Part shown: positions 35,555 to 45,422 of the stretch, in pieces
How positions within the stretch are numbered: position 1 is the stretch's first letter
Layout of the letters: every line of letters starts with the position of its first letter
Assembly: GCA_016869075.1 (NCBI GenBank)
Contig: VGEY01000003.1
Coordinates: 1 to 64,000 of the forward strand
DNA: 64,000 nucleotides
Source: Alphaproteobacteria bacterium
GTDB lineage: Bacteria > Pseudomonadota > Alphaproteobacteria > Paracaedibacterales > VGCI01
Reading direction: 5' to 3'
The notes under the pieces: generated by a model
Seen by the model: only the letters and a program-made list of their open reading frames with translations
What the model was told of the DNA's origin: nothing
The model's database searches: none
Position numbers and translations under genes: made by a program

Positions 35555-36595
35555 TTACTGTTGAGTCCCATAATAGAATGGTGTAATGGCTTCAACTTTT
35601 ATGTGATTATAATTTCCTTGGTCAATAATTGAAATTTCAGCCAGCTCTGTAACATCAATTTTATTTCCATCCTTATCATATAAATACCCTTGCCCAGGTT
35701 TTAAACTGTCCTTTAATATTTTTTGCATGCTGCCGATAGGAGATACCGTCATTACTGTTTTACTCGGAAATTCCACTTGCACAACTGCGCCGATAAATCC
35801 ATGCATCGCGGTGGCTAAGCCTGAGTCTCCCCCGTTTATAATGGAGACAGGGTTCCTAAAAATTCCTCTGTTTTCATAAGTATTGGGGCCAATATCATGT
35901 TTTTTGTTGTTCTTGCCGAGAGGCCTAACTCCTGCCATGCATGTGGATAAGCACATGATTATTCTTCCATAATTTTCAAAATATGCCTTAATAGTATCTG
36001 TTCCATCTGTCGGTGTCTCTGATGGGGTATTTGAAAAAGAAAATGTTGGATCCGCCGTGATATACACGAAATAGTTTTTCCCTTTGCAACCCTCTATTTT
36101 CTCACCATTAAGAAGCTGTGAGGCCCCTGCATAAGTACATTCGAGCATTTTCAGTTTTTTAGGATTTTGACTTAGGGCAGCAAGTTTTGCTTTTAAGTCG
36201 ACAAGAGCTTGGCCAGAGTATCCAGAAATTTTTGAAAGGTCGTCTCCATATTTTTCAATTTGGTAGTTATTTTCTTCTTGTGGTTGTAAAAATAAATATA
36301 AGATCCCTATACCCCTTCTGGTCAACCAACCGGTTCTTTTTTCAAAAACAGTTAAATTTTTTTCAAGCTCTGGAGTTATGTGCTGCATTCGAATATGAAG
36401 TTTTTTACCAGTATCCGTTGTGAATTCACCCTCAAAAACACCTGGACTTACCTGACGGGGCTTTGTGCCGTGAAAGTGAGAAAGGGCAGGAGCGGGAGCA
36501 TCAATTTTTTCTCTCTCCGCAGCCTTCATGGGCGTTAAGATAAGAGAAAACAAGGGTATATAAAAAATAATCACTTTAGAATACATAAAAAACAT
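35555..36595 (-). CDS. Exported hypothetical protein, accessory island
   Basis: Encodes 346 residues with a signal peptide (about 1-25, ending Pro-Met-Lys-Ala-Ala). The mature protein is mixed alpha/beta with Cys at about 151, 169, 216 and 220, and contains an INGGDSGLATAMHGFIGAVV segment (about 249-268) that looks like a protease-like GDSG turn, but no His or Asp partner motif of the chymotrypsin type is recognised, so a protease call is not supported. Function unknown. Terminator copy 2 lies directly downstream. Confidence 0.65.
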   Translation of the reverse strand: MFFMYSKVIIFYIPLFSLILTPMKAAEREKIDAPAPALSHFHGTKPRQVSPGVFEGEFTTDTGKKLHIRMQHITPELEKNLTVFEKRTGWLTRRGIGILYLFLQPQEENNYQIEKYGDDLSKISGYSGQALVDLKAKLAALSQNPKKLKMLECTYAGASQLLNGEKIEGCKGKNYFVYITADPTFSFSNTPSETPTDGTDTIKAYFENYGRIIMCLSTCMAGVRPLGKNNKKHDIGPNTYENRGIFRNPVSIINGGDSGLATAMHGFIGAVVQVEFPSKTVMTVSPIGSMQKILKDSLKPGQGYLYDKDGNKIDVTELAEISIIDQGNYNHIKVEAITPFYYGTQQ

Positions 36596-36732
36596 TTTTC
36601 TGTTGGGGATTTATATTATAGTTCTGTTCACAAATAAGCATTCATAATTCAGAAGTCAAGAAGGGAATGTTTTTTTTAGTTTTTTCAAATAATTATGTCT
36701 AAATCTTATTTTGCCAAGAATCAAGATTTTTC

Positions 36733-37878
36733 TTATTGAGGGGGGGCGCCTAAGACCTTCATGAGTGTTTCATATTCTTGCGGGGATTGTGCGATTTCTT
36801 TAAAGATGTCGAGAATGTTCTTATTTTCCCAGCGGATAAGTTGGCGAATGAGCTGCGGGGCAAGGCTATGCGGGTCATTCTCTTCAAGAAAAGCGGCAAT
36901 GATATCCAGAAGTTTGTAAGCATCTTTACGTGTGGTAAGGCTTAATGTATCGGAAGAGCTTTGGGGTGAAGCAGGTGCACCTTCTTGCATCGTTTGAGGA
37001 GAATCAGCGGAAGATTGTTGAGATATCTGCTCAGACGAAGGGTCACTCTTGATAATAGGTTTGCGCGTTTGAAGAGCATTATTAATGATGCGATGCATTT
37101 CCTTTAACGTTCCCAGAAGAATTGAGAAAGAAGGAGCTTGGTTCCCCACAAAATCAGTAAGGCTCTTTTTCAAACTTAATGTTGAATCAAGAGCAATCGT
37201 TAAATTCTCATGATATTCAGCTATATATTCATCAGAAGTTTGTTCCATACTCTTTTGAAATTCTTCAACTGTCCCAATGTTCTTCGAAGGATCTTCGCGT
37301 GTTTGAGCGGATGGTTTATCAAGACGCTTTTTGGCAGCATCACTATGCTGTGCAGATTTTAAGTACCCTAAACTAAAGCCTTTTTGGTCAAATTTTGAAT
37401 AGGTTAATTCGATGGATAGAAGGCGGTAAGAAAGGGTCGTATCCATCCATTCAAAAATCATCAGACGGCTTTCAATGTCTTCAGTATCTGGTACTTGAGG
37501 GTGAATGTCATCCCATAGAGCTTCAATTAAGCTAATAAAGATTTGAATACCAAGAGAATATCCTTTAATGCCATCAAGCATTGTCCATGCCTCAAGGAGC
37601 CATGCAGCAAGCTGAAGGTCTTTAGATTTTGACGTCAGTGCTTCCACACAAAGAGCTTCAATCTTATTCCAATCAGCCTTCTTCAATTCAGTTTCCCAAA
37701 TGCCCATGGAAAGACGTGGGTCGTCCTCTTGACGGGCAAGGCGAATCTCATCATAGACAGGATCGTAGCGTAAAGAGGGACCGACAGGATTGTTGCCTGC
37801 GATTGGAGCAACAAACGCATTATAGTCAGGTATGCTCACTCTTGAAGCAGGCTTAGATGTAGATGGCATTTCTGTCAT
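36733..37878 (-). CDS. tssA: Type VI secretion protein TssA
   Basis: Encodes 381 residues with the ImpA N-terminal domain (about 10-140: GNNPVGPSLRYDPVYDEIRLAR and LQLAAWLLEAW segments are typical) and a short C-terminal domain of the TssA type with TRKDAYKLLDIIAAFLEENDPHSLAPQLIRQLIRW at about 310-345. TssA caps and guides sheath assembly from the baseplate. It is the last of four cotranscribed T6SS genes; TssM stops three bases before its ATG. Confidence 0.9.
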   Translation of the reverse strand: MTEMPSTSKPASRVSIPDYNAFVAPIAGNNPVGPSLRYDPVYDEIRLARQEDDPRLSMGIWETELKKADWNKIEALCVEALTSKSKDLQLAAWLLEAWTMLDGIKGYSLGIQIFISLIEALWDDIHPQVPDTEDIESRLMIFEWMDTTLSYRLLSIELTYSKFDQKGFSLGYLKSAQHSDAAKKRLDKPSAQTREDPSKNIGTVEEFQKSMEQTSDEYIAEYHENLTIALDSTLSLKKSLTDFVGNQAPSFSILLGTLKEMHRIINNALQTRKPIIKSDPSSEQISQQSSADSPQTMQEGAPASPQSSSDTLSLTTRKDAYKLLDIIAAFLEENDPHSLAPQLIRQLIRWENKNILDIFKEIAQSPQEYETLMKVLGAPPQ

Positions 37879-37881
37879 GGA

Positions 37882-40800
37882 TTAACCTGCTTTACCATTC
37901 TTAGCAGCTGCATCATCGGCTGGAGCTTCATCAGAAGAATCATCATCAGATGATTTAGATTTTTTCTTATCATCTTTCTTTCCCTTGGCTGCCTTTTCCT
38001 TGCTCTCAATATCTTCCTTAATTTCCGGGGAAATTTCCACCTGTCCCATTATAATGACAGGCTTTTCAGCAACATCCTGAATGGATTGATCTAATGCTGG
38101 TGCGTCAGTTGGAAAGTTTGGCATCTCAAGGGGAGCTCCCGGCTTCTTTCCTTTAGGAGGTTTAAGTAAAGTGACACGATCAAAAATAATGGTGTTCGTA
38201 TCAGGACCATTGGGAATGGTAAACTTTAATGTTGTGGGCTTTGTGTCTTGCATATTGTCAAAATCACTGCTGGTGGCTTGTTGTGTGCGCAACATCCAGA
38301 AGAGGGCCCACTGTCCTGGATAAGTATATGTCACGGTTTGTTCATTCACAGCCATAAAGGGTTGTGCTTTATCTTGGAATGGTTGTGTTTCAGCCGAGTC
38401 AGGCCAGCGGAAGGTTAATATTACAGGATTCCCATAACTCCATCGCCCAAGATTTGACTTGTCTGTATTGGAAATCTTCGTATTAGCATCAGGGGCAATC
38501 GCCCATTCAATAATCATATTTCCCCCAATTTCTTTTTCTTTATTAACTCGAAAATCAACACTGAAATCGAAAGTGGGAACATCTCCAGGTGTTTTCGAAT
38601 TAAGGAAATTTTGGAAAAATTCTCTGACACCTTCCATGGCTGTTAAAAACTGATAAGGTTCTTTTGCGGCATCTCCTAATTGGTAAACTTGCTCAAGAAT
38701 ATTTTTAGCGCTGTCTCCTGCATCATGGAAAATGGTGAAAAAGTTTTTAATATCTGCAGGGTCAGCTTCACCTTGGCTTTGAGAAGCATTTTCACCTACG
38801 AAGGGGAATTTATCTTTCAGCGTTGTGTTGAAAACTTCAACCAGCTTTTCATAGTTATTAATGGATTCTTTTCGCTTAGCAACCTCGCACCGAGTCATAA
38901 GAGCGCGTTGAAGTTGAATACGACGATCTTGGAAGAAATCGTTGGATGATTTTTTGGCGCTTGCAACAGATAATTTTGTAAAGCAATTGCTCATAGTTAA
39001 ATCACTTCCATCAACTTCAATGAAATTTTCAAGCGCACTAATAGAATTATTGGGCTGCTTTTTATCGTAGTGTGAAAGTTGGGAGATAATGCGGTTCCAA
39101 CGGTTTATAAGAGCCTGCTTTCCAACGTATCCTTGCATTTGAGGAGATGTTAAGAGGACAAGAATGGGTTGGGCATAATCAACAGCAAGATGAGAAATAA
39201 GTTGGCGTTGATGATCAAGATAAGATTTTAATTCGTCTTGATCTTTTACTGCAAATCCTTCTAAAAAGACAGGAGATTTACCATCCCACCAATCAAAGTT
39301 ATTTTCACGAACTTTATAAGGTAAGTATGAAATGAGGAGTGCGTCAACCTTCTCTAAAAGACGTGTTGCCAATATGCCGAGTAGGTTTTGAAGTTCAACA
39401 AATATTGTACCACTTTGTGAGTGCTTGAGTGTCTCTAAGAGTTTTATAAAGTGAGGCACTATTGTTTTTACATTTCCAATTTTACTGCGCAAAAGTTCTT
39501 CTTGAGCATCCCCGATATCTGGTCCCTTTGGAACATCAACTAGGCTTTGAGCTTTTGCAATATTACTTATGACATTGAGATGTAAATTCTGCAAAGCGAT
39601 CTGTTTAAAGGTTTCTCGTAATTGTACTGGAAAATGTTGTAAGTCCTTTTCAACAAAATCTTCATATCTCTTTATTAATTTGGTGGTTTCATCAATAAGA
39701 TCCTGATTCCAAAAAATGACTTTGTTTTCTGGAACTTGTGAAATGAACATTTCTCCATTCGATTTTGCCATAAAGGGCTCTGCAAAAAGTTTACTCAAGT
39801 TCTTTTCCAGATTAAATATTCCCTCAGAAGGTTGAATAGGTTTATTGGAAGGTGTGGCGCTTAAACTTATCAATACCCGATTCATTTGTAACAACTCTTG
39901 ATGGAAAGCTGTATATGCAAGACTGGTTTGCTTTGCCAATTGTTCAACAAAGGCAGGGCCAAAGGGGGAAAGCTCATCCACTTGTGTCATTAAGTCTACG
40001 AACTCTTGACCAGGGTCAAAGTAGGCTGCATCAATCCAGTTATGTCCTGCTGAACCAAGAGTTGGGAGGCTCTGTCCAAGATCACTGATAAAACCTCTTA
40101 CCACTTCGAGGTTAATGGGTTGAGTGTTCTGGCCTGACCCAAGGGTTGTTGTTAAATATCGCAACTGTCCAATAAGCGACATAGGATCAGTTTGAGAGAA
40201 TAATATTGAAAGGAAATTAGTATAGAGCCCTAAAAACGTGCTTTGAGCAATGGGGTGATAGTCTTTTAAATTAATAGCGGGATATGGAGCTTCTTGAAGA
40301 AGTTTTTGAAATTTTTGATAGGACTCCGTAAATTCCGGAGGTAAATGCATATTAAATGTATATTCAATAAGCTCGTTTAAAAGTGTAGGATCTGGAGTCT
40401 CACGTAAACGATTATATTTATCGATATGATGTGTTAATTGAGCAATTTGGTTAACGTAGGTTTTTAAGTGTTGAAATTCCACAGTTCCTGTGGGATTAAG
40501 CAGTTGCCCAATGGCGGTTGTCTTTTGATGTATTTCATAAGGGGGTGTTCCTGGGCGAATATTTAAGGTGTCCCGAGCCTTGAGAAGAAGGTCCATATAA
40601 ATAGTGCGTAAAATAATTTGCTCATAAGATATTTTTAGGGAGCTGTTCAAGTGATCCTGGAGCGGACTAAACCAAGAGGAAGGAATAAAGAAAGAAAAAA
40701 AGCTTGAGCGGTGAACATGGTGCATCATCTCAAGGAGGCTTTTTGCTTGATTATCAAATAAGGCTTCCGTGCCGTGAGCCCCCCCAACGGGTGAATTAGG

Positions 40801-42357
40801 AAGTTGTGTAAGAATAGAGCTTACTTTCCCTAACACTGGCATCAAATAATCACGATTCTTTGTAAAGTTATCGTACGCATTAAACATGCCGAAAGTACCA
40901 ATACCTACAAAAGCAACCATACCTGCTTTTGCCAAATTTATATTTCTGTTGGCCGATACAAGTCGACTATAAATTGGGTAGGCAAGGCCAGACTCAAAGA
41001 AAATTTTATCTTCGAAAATATCTCTACCAAATGCAATTTTACGAATAGAAGTGTCAAAATATTGCGATTCTTCAGATGTGGGTGGACTTGTTCGATTTTG
41101 TCGCTCAATACCATAATCAATTTTTTCATGCCATAATTGGAGGGCTTCTTCATTGATCTCCAGGGGCATTGTCGAAAGAGACAAGTCTGCTTTAAGTTGT
41201 TGGTTTTCAGCCTCTTCTAAAACATCTTCTCCAATAGAAAATCCAGCTGGAAATTTACCGCAATCACCACAAAAATAGATACCGCGGAGCATAAGAGATT
41301 CAACATAGGCACTAGATTTAAAAATATGATTTAAATAATTCTTTAAACCACTTTTGAGTGAAAGAAATTCATTAGGTAATACGTAAACTCCTTCTTTATT
41401 TTCATCGGAAACTCCTTGAGTGAACATTTCCAATTGTACACTCGACATATCCTCAAAAATTGTATGGAAAGCTTCATCAACCCAATGAGGAGTATAGGCT
41501 GTATGGAGGGCATAAGGGACTGACCATCCGAGCATGTTGTTCAGTCGTGCAAAAGGTAATTCATGACAGAAGCTTTGAAAACCAGGTAAGAAATCGCATT
41601 TTGTGACGACGACATATACAGGCAGACGCAGTCCTAGAAGATGTTGAGCCGCCGCAAGTTTTTGAGACAAAAACTTTGCGCGCGCATTGATATTTTCTGG
41701 GCTTAAGCGCTCCCGTCCATAAAGCTCTGTAGCAGGAATTGTCAGTATAATCCCATCAAGAGGGCGTTTTGCACGATAACGTCCGAGAAGGCTTAACACA
41801 GATCTCCATCCCCGTTCATCTGAAGAAGCTTTATGTTCATCTATAACCAACGATCCATGAATATCTAATACGACGGCCCTGTTGAAAAACCACCAACGAC
41901 AAGCAGGATGAGGATCTTTAATACCTAAATCAGGCATTCCCACAGGCAAGTTCATTCCTGCAAATTCAAGTAAGGTTGATTTTCCGGAATTACTTGCCCC
42001 AACCATTAAATACCATGGAAGCTGATATTTATAGGTTATGTTATCAAGACGGTCTCTTAAGAAAACAAGAGCGCGCAGAAATGATAGGCTGATATCACCT
42101 ACTCGAAAGATACCTCTTAAGGTTAAATATCGTGAAATCCGTCCACCAATGGGCGGCATTTTATATTCCAAGATGGTTTCTTCTTTTGGCTCTTTTTTGG
42201 AAGGAGGCGGAGCCCCTTTTTTCTCAGCTTTCTTAATTGCATAATTGGTGAGAAATGTAAGCAATAAAATCATTATTACTGCTAGTATTGTAACAGTTAA
42301 AATGACTTCTGGCAGTCGGCTTCCGAGATGGGAAAGGGATTGCAAAAACGAATTCAT
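37882..42357 (-). CDS. tssM: Type VI secretion inner-membrane protein TssM (IcmF)
   Basis: Encodes 1491 residues, longer than the usual roughly 1100-1300. One N-terminal helix (about 17-37), a cytoplasmic GTPase-like domain with Walker A GASNSGKS at 120-127, a LDIHG element at 164-168 and a TKCD motif at 252-255, a second helix near 480-500 and a long periplasmic part with the IcmF-related and C-terminal domains. A final Lys/Asp/Ser-rich tail of about 50 residues is unlike standard TssM. TssM forms the trans-envelope complex with TssL and TssJ; no tssJ is in the window. Its ATG overlaps the tssL stop by four bases. Confidence 0.92.
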   Translation of the reverse strand: MNSFLQSLSHLGSRLPEVILTVTILAVIMILLLTFLTNYAIKKAEKKGAPPPSKKEPKEETILEYKMPPIGGRISRYLTLRGIFRVGDISLSFLRALVFLRDRLDNITYKYQLPWYLMVGASNSGKSTLLEFAGMNLPVGMPDLGIKDPHPACRWWFFNRAVVLDIHGSLVIDEHKASSDERGWRSVLSLLGRYRAKRPLDGIILTIPATELYGRERLSPENINARAKFLSQKLAAAQHLLGLRLPVYVVVTKCDFLPGFQSFCHELPFARLNNMLGWSVPYALHTAYTPHWVDEAFHTIFEDMSSVQLEMFTQGVSDENKEGVYVLPNEFLSLKSGLKNYLNHIFKSSAYVESLMLRGIYFCGDCGKFPAGFSIGEDVLEEAENQQLKADLSLSTMPLEINEEALQLWHEKIDYGIERQNRTSPPTSEESQYFDTSIRKIAFGRDIFEDKIFFESGLAYPIYSRLVSANRNINLAKAGMVAFVGIGTFGMFNAYDNFTKNRDYLMPVLGKVSSILTQLPNSPVGGAHGTEALFDNQAKSLLEMMHHVHRSSFFSFFIPSSWFSPLQDHLNSSLKISYEQIILRTIYMDLLLKARDTLNIRPGTPPYEIHQKTTAIGQLLNPTGTVEFQHLKTYVNQIAQLTHHIDKYNRLRETPDPTLLNELIEYTFNMHLPPEFTESYQKFQKLLQEAPYPAINLKDYHPIAQSTFLGLYTNFLSILFSQTDPMSLIGQLRYLTTTLGSGQNTQPINLEVVRGFISDLGQSLPTLGSAGHNWIDAAYFDPGQEFVDLMTQVDELSPFGPAFVEQLAKQTSLAYTAFHQELLQMNRVLISLSATPSNKPIQPSEGIFNLEKNLSKLFAEPFMAKSNGEMFISQVPENKVIFWNQDLIDETTKLIKRYEDFVEKDLQHFPVQLRETFKQIALQNLHLNVISNIAKAQSLVDVPKGPDIGDAQEELLRSKIGNVKTIVPHFIKLLETLKHSQSGTIFVELQNLLGILATRLLEKVDALLISYLPYKVRENNFDWWDGKSPVFLEGFAVKDQDELKSYLDHQRQLISHLAVDYAQPILVLLTSPQMQGYVGKQALINRWNRIISQLSHYDKKQPNNSISALENFIEVDGSDLTMSNCFTKLSVASAKKSSNDFFQDRRIQLQRALMTRCEVAKRKESINNYEKLVEVFNTTLKDKFPFVGENASQSQGEADPADIKNFFTIFHDAGDSAKNILEQVYQLGDAAKEPYQFLTAMEGVREFFQNFLNSKTPGDVPTFDFSVDFRVNKEKEIGGNMIIEWAIAPDANTKISNTDKSNLGRWSYGNPVILTFRWPDSAETQPFQDKAQPFMAVNEQTVTYTYPGQWALFWMLRTQQATSSDFDNMQDTKPTTLKFTIPNGPDTNTIIFDRVTLLKPPKGKKPGAPLEMPNFPTDAPALDQSIQDVAEKPVIIMGQVEISPEIKEDIESKEKAAKGKKDDKKKSKSSDDDSSDEAPADDAAAKNGKAG

Positions 42358-43151
42358 GAAATCCCCATCTGATGCGCTTGAAGTAATATTTGACTCAAAT
42401 ATTCATCCATGCCTTTTACAAGCTTGTACCACAATATAGTCGAAGCAAAGAGGTAGGCACCGATTATGCCCGCAAAAGTCAAAAGCCACATTCTAATTTC
42501 TGGTAATCCCTTACCTAGCGTGGAATCTAAAACATGTTCGTAGCAATCTTGTATCAAGTGCTCTCGTCCAGGCTCATAAAGATCTGAAGGGCGTCGATTA
42601 ACGACAATGTAAAGTTGCTTTTTGTAGTATTCCAACTTTGTTTGATCTTCATCTTTGTCCCGAAATTTACCCATAAATCCGAGGCCTAAAATGTAAAGAT
42701 AAACCATTGCAAGATCAGAGCGCATCGGGTCATTGTGAGCAATGAGATCATCAATTTTATCAAATATAAGCTCTCCGGCAATTTGTGTTTGAAAAAAGCG
42801 ACTCTCGAGTAAATTATCTTCCCATTCCTTTTGCCCTATCCATGAAATATTTAGAAAAATTTCATCAGCTAAAGCAATCATCGCGTACAATGCATCTTGA
42901 TATGAGCTGGTGGCAAACTCTCCGACTTGTATGGTTGACTCAACAGCTTGCTCTTCAAAAAGCACGCTCAAGCGTCTTTGAATTGTATTAACAATGTTTG
43001 CTACTTTGTCATTACCTGCTTGTTTTTCAAGCTTTAAAGGATCTTTTTCATTAGCCCTTAATGCAAATTCTTTTTGGCGCAAGAGCAAATTAAAAAACTC
43101 ACGAAAATTATGAACTAGAAAAGAATGAGAAGGAACTTTAAAATGACTCAT
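42354..43151 (-). CDS. tssL: Type VI secretion protein TssL (DotU/IcmH)
   Basis: Encodes 265 residues with the cytoplasmic DotU fold (segments YALADEIFLNISW, GELIFDKIDDL and LEVYYIL-like MVYLYILGLGFMGKF) and one C-terminal membrane helix (about 222-243). No peptidoglycan-binding OmpA domain follows, unlike some extended TssL. Partner of TssM in the membrane complex. It is coupled to tssM by a 4-base overlap and follows tssK by two bases. Confidence 0.93.
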   Translation of the reverse strand: MSHFKVPSHSFLVHNFREFFNLLLRQKEFALRANEKDPLKLEKQAGNDKVANIVNTIQRRLSVLFEEQAVESTIQVGEFATSSYQDALYAMIALADEIFLNISWIGQKEWEDNLLESRFFQTQIAGELIFDKIDDLIAHNDPMRSDLAMVYLYILGLGFMGKFRDKDEDQTKLEYYKKQLYIVVNRRPSDLYEPGREHLIQDCYEHVLDSTLGKGLPEIRMWLLTFAGIIGAYLFASTILWYKLVKGMDEYLSQILLQAHQMGIS

Positions 43152-43153
43152 AC

Positions 43154-44512
43154 TTAACCTTCTTGTTCTGTTGGTTCATTCGTAAATGGGTAGGGGCCCT
43201 TTGCATATAAGACAATCCCAGCTGGACGCTTTTCAGGTTGGTCAGCTGCATGGAAAATTGTTAGATTTTCTCCTGTTTTGATAAAATGAGGATCAAGTTG
43301 AACACGATAAAGTTGGATACCGCCACCCGGCATTAACTCAGCAAATTCATTCCCCTCTATAATTTCCCTAACAGCTCCAGTTACGCGCAACATGCGGGCG
43401 GACTCTAAGTGGCTTTCTGAAGCAATAACACATTCGCGAACCCAATCGAGCATTTCACTAGGACTCATCGTGGTAGGAATGCGAACGCCTATCAGAAGTG
43501 TGCGTTCTTCCCAGTTAGCTGGTAGCTTGTAATAGAAAACACGATCATTCTGCTGAAAGGGAATGATGGTATATGCTCTTTCTATGCTCTTGATTACTTG
43601 GTCTAACCATAACAATAAAGGATTGATGGATTTCAAAATTTCATTGTGATTATAAGGTGGGAAAGAAGGTATTGTTTGGTTTAGACGTAGAGTGGCAAGG
43701 CGTCCGGCAATGGTGCACAAATTAAGATATAAGTCGTAAGGATGTGTTTTTCCTGTCCCCACTATTGCTTCAAAAAGAGGTAAAGATTCAGCCAGTGGTT
43801 TTAAAAACTCGGTTGTTTGCTTGATTAAGTCAGTTCCCACTTGATTTTGCAGTTTTTCTATCAAATAGGCAGATTTTTCACGCATTTGTAATGCCAAGGT
43901 CGCGCAACGGTTTCCGAGAGAGGAGTTTTGGTGAACAATAAAACAGGGAGGAAGATAAGGGGTTAAATTATAAGATTCATCCTGAAAAATAATGCGTGCA
44001 ATAGGAAGAGATTCAAATCGAGCAGGGGGTACTGCGCTAGCAATTAAGCTAACTCTGGGTATTAATCTTGGGATGCGTATTACATTGTCAGAAGTATTTT
44101 CATCAATAATCTCCTTACCATCCATAGATACATACCTAGGCCATTCACCTGTAACAGGTGAATTCACGAGTGAGCGCTCTGGCACTGCCAGATAAAGGGT
44201 GAGTTCACCTTTTGCAAGGTCGTCCTTAAGAGGGGACAAGTCTAATTCCAAAGGAACGTCAGTTTCGCTTGTTCGATAAACGATAAGACCATCAGGCATA
44301 ACAGCATCTATTTCAAGGAGCCGCATCAATCCTGTGCTGATGACCACCGGGTCAAATTTTATGTGATGAATTCCCCAGTGAAAAGGTGACAAACGATGCA
44401 AGTGGTAGTTTAATACTTGCTGATTGCGCAATTCCATTTGTTGAAAATGTTGTGGGGATAAAAGCATACCTTCATGCCACTGAATCTCTGGTATTACAGG
44501 TATTCTCGCCAT
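43154..44512 (-). CDS. tssK: Type VI secretion baseplate protein TssK
   Basis: About 452 residues. The ATG at 44512 has AAGGAG six bases upstream; a GTG 15 bases earlier is in frame. The start MARIPVIPEIQWHEGMLLSPQHFQQ and HWGIHHIKFDP are typical of ImpJ/VasE/TssK proteins, and the size fits. TssK links the baseplate to the membrane complex. It heads the tssK-tssL-tssM-tssA transcript. The other core genes (tssB, tssC, hcp, tssE-G, clpV, vgrG) are not in the window. Confidence 0.92.
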   Translation of the reverse strand: MARIPVIPEIQWHEGMLLSPQHFQQMELRNQQVLNYHLHRLSPFHWGIHHIKFDPVVISTGLMRLLEIDAVMPDGLIVYRTSETDVPLELDLSPLKDDLAKGELTLYLAVPERSLVNSPVTGEWPRYVSMDGKEIIDENTSDNVIRIPRLIPRVSLIASAVPPARFESLPIARIIFQDESYNLTPYLPPCFIVHQNSSLGNRCATLALQMREKSAYLIEKLQNQVGTDLIKQTTEFLKPLAESLPLFEAIVGTGKTHPYDLYLNLCTIAGRLATLRLNQTIPSFPPYNHNEILKSINPLLLWLDQVIKSIERAYTIIPFQQNDRVFYYKLPANWEERTLLIGVRIPTTMSPSEMLDWVRECVIASESHLESARMLRVTGAVREIIEGNEFAELMPGGGIQLYRVQLDPHFIKTGENLTIFHAADQPEKRPAGIVLYAKGPYPFTNEPTEQEG

Positions 44513-44720
44513 CCAGTTCTCCTTCACCTATTCTCTATATCAAGGACAAATGATAAAATTTAATAAAAATCCTTTCTTTCTAGTATGAGCAGATTATGCG
44601 CCTGAGACAAGGGTGTAATATCCCTAAAATTGAATTTTATAGCAGATTTTTTTTGATAAATATAAAAACCCTTGGAAGTGGTTTTAAGTAAATATAGATT
44701 TGTAAATGGCACATCAATTA

Positions 44721-44752
44721 TTATAAGAATAAGATAAAAAAGATTCTTATAA
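44721..44752 (-). repeat. 10-bp inverted repeat after the skp-like gene
   Basis: TTATAAGAAT at 44721-44730 is perfectly complementary to 44743-44752 with a 12-base A-rich loop. It lies eight bases past the skp-like stop on the minus strand. It has no T-run, so it may be a weak terminator or 3'-end stabiliser of the envelope operon. Confidence 0.4.
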
Positions 44753-44760
44753 ATTACGAT

Positions 44761-45396
44761 TTAATCTTCATTATCTAATATATGTCTTAAGGATACGCGC
44801 TTATCAAGGCGCTCTATGGCTTCTTTTGTGAGGTCTAAGCCATCTTTATAATAGAGAATAATGGACTGGTCCATTTGATTTCCCTCGCCAATTGATTTAT
44901 TTAAAATAATTTGTAAGCCATGGATTTTTCCTAATTCATCCATAATTTCAGTTAAGGCAGCTTTTATTTTTGATAATCCTTTTGAATATTCTTTATCGAG
45001 CTCCTCTCGTCGGGACCGAACCATTTTTTCTAATAAAGCATATTTTTTATCAAGCTCTGTCTTTTGTTTAATAATTTCTAAGGTCTGTTCTTTGGCCTCT
45101 TCTGCTCGGTTTCTAAATTGTTCATATTCGGTCCGCAAAGTTGTTTCACGATCTAAGACTTCTTTATAAATTTTTGCATTTCGACTATCAAGTGTTTCTC
45201 TAAATTTCTGAAACACACGAGAATCATTCTTGATCTTGTTAATATCCACAACCCCAATGGATAAAGGGATTGGGAGTTCTTTGGGTGGCGAATTAAAGAT
45301 AAATGAGGGCACATAAAAGCGACTTGCACTCCATACTAGAACGGATGCGCATCCAATAAATAAAAGGGCAAAGAGAATAATTTTACGACGTTCCAT
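44761..45396 (-). CDS. OmpH/Skp-family periplasmic chaperone
   Basis: Encodes 211 residues: N-terminal signal anchor (about 7-28), then the Skp-like body with IGVVDINKI (about 47-55), a long coiled coil (about 75-150) and a final beta-like part. Skp/OmpH holds unfolded outer-membrane proteins for BamA. An AAGGAGG site precedes the ATG. It follows bamA directly, as skp does in many proteobacteria. It is the last gene before the T6SS block. Confidence 0.85.
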   Translation of the reverse strand: MERRKIILFALLFIGCASVLVWSASRFYVPSFIFNSPPKELPIPLSIGVVDINKIKNDSRVFQKFRETLDSRNAKIYKEVLDRETTLRTEYEQFRNRAEEAKEQTLEIIKQKTELDKKYALLEKMVRSRREELDKEYSKGLSKIKAALTEIMDELGKIHGLQIILNKSIGEGNQMDQSIILYYKDGLDLTKEAIERLDKRVSLRHILDNED

Positions 45397-45422
45397 TCAT
45401 CCTCCTTGCCATATTTTTGAGC

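Noticed and set aside
35555..36595. GDSG segment as evidence for a serine protease
   Set aside because: No His and Asp motifs of the trypsin type are visible, so the match is only local.
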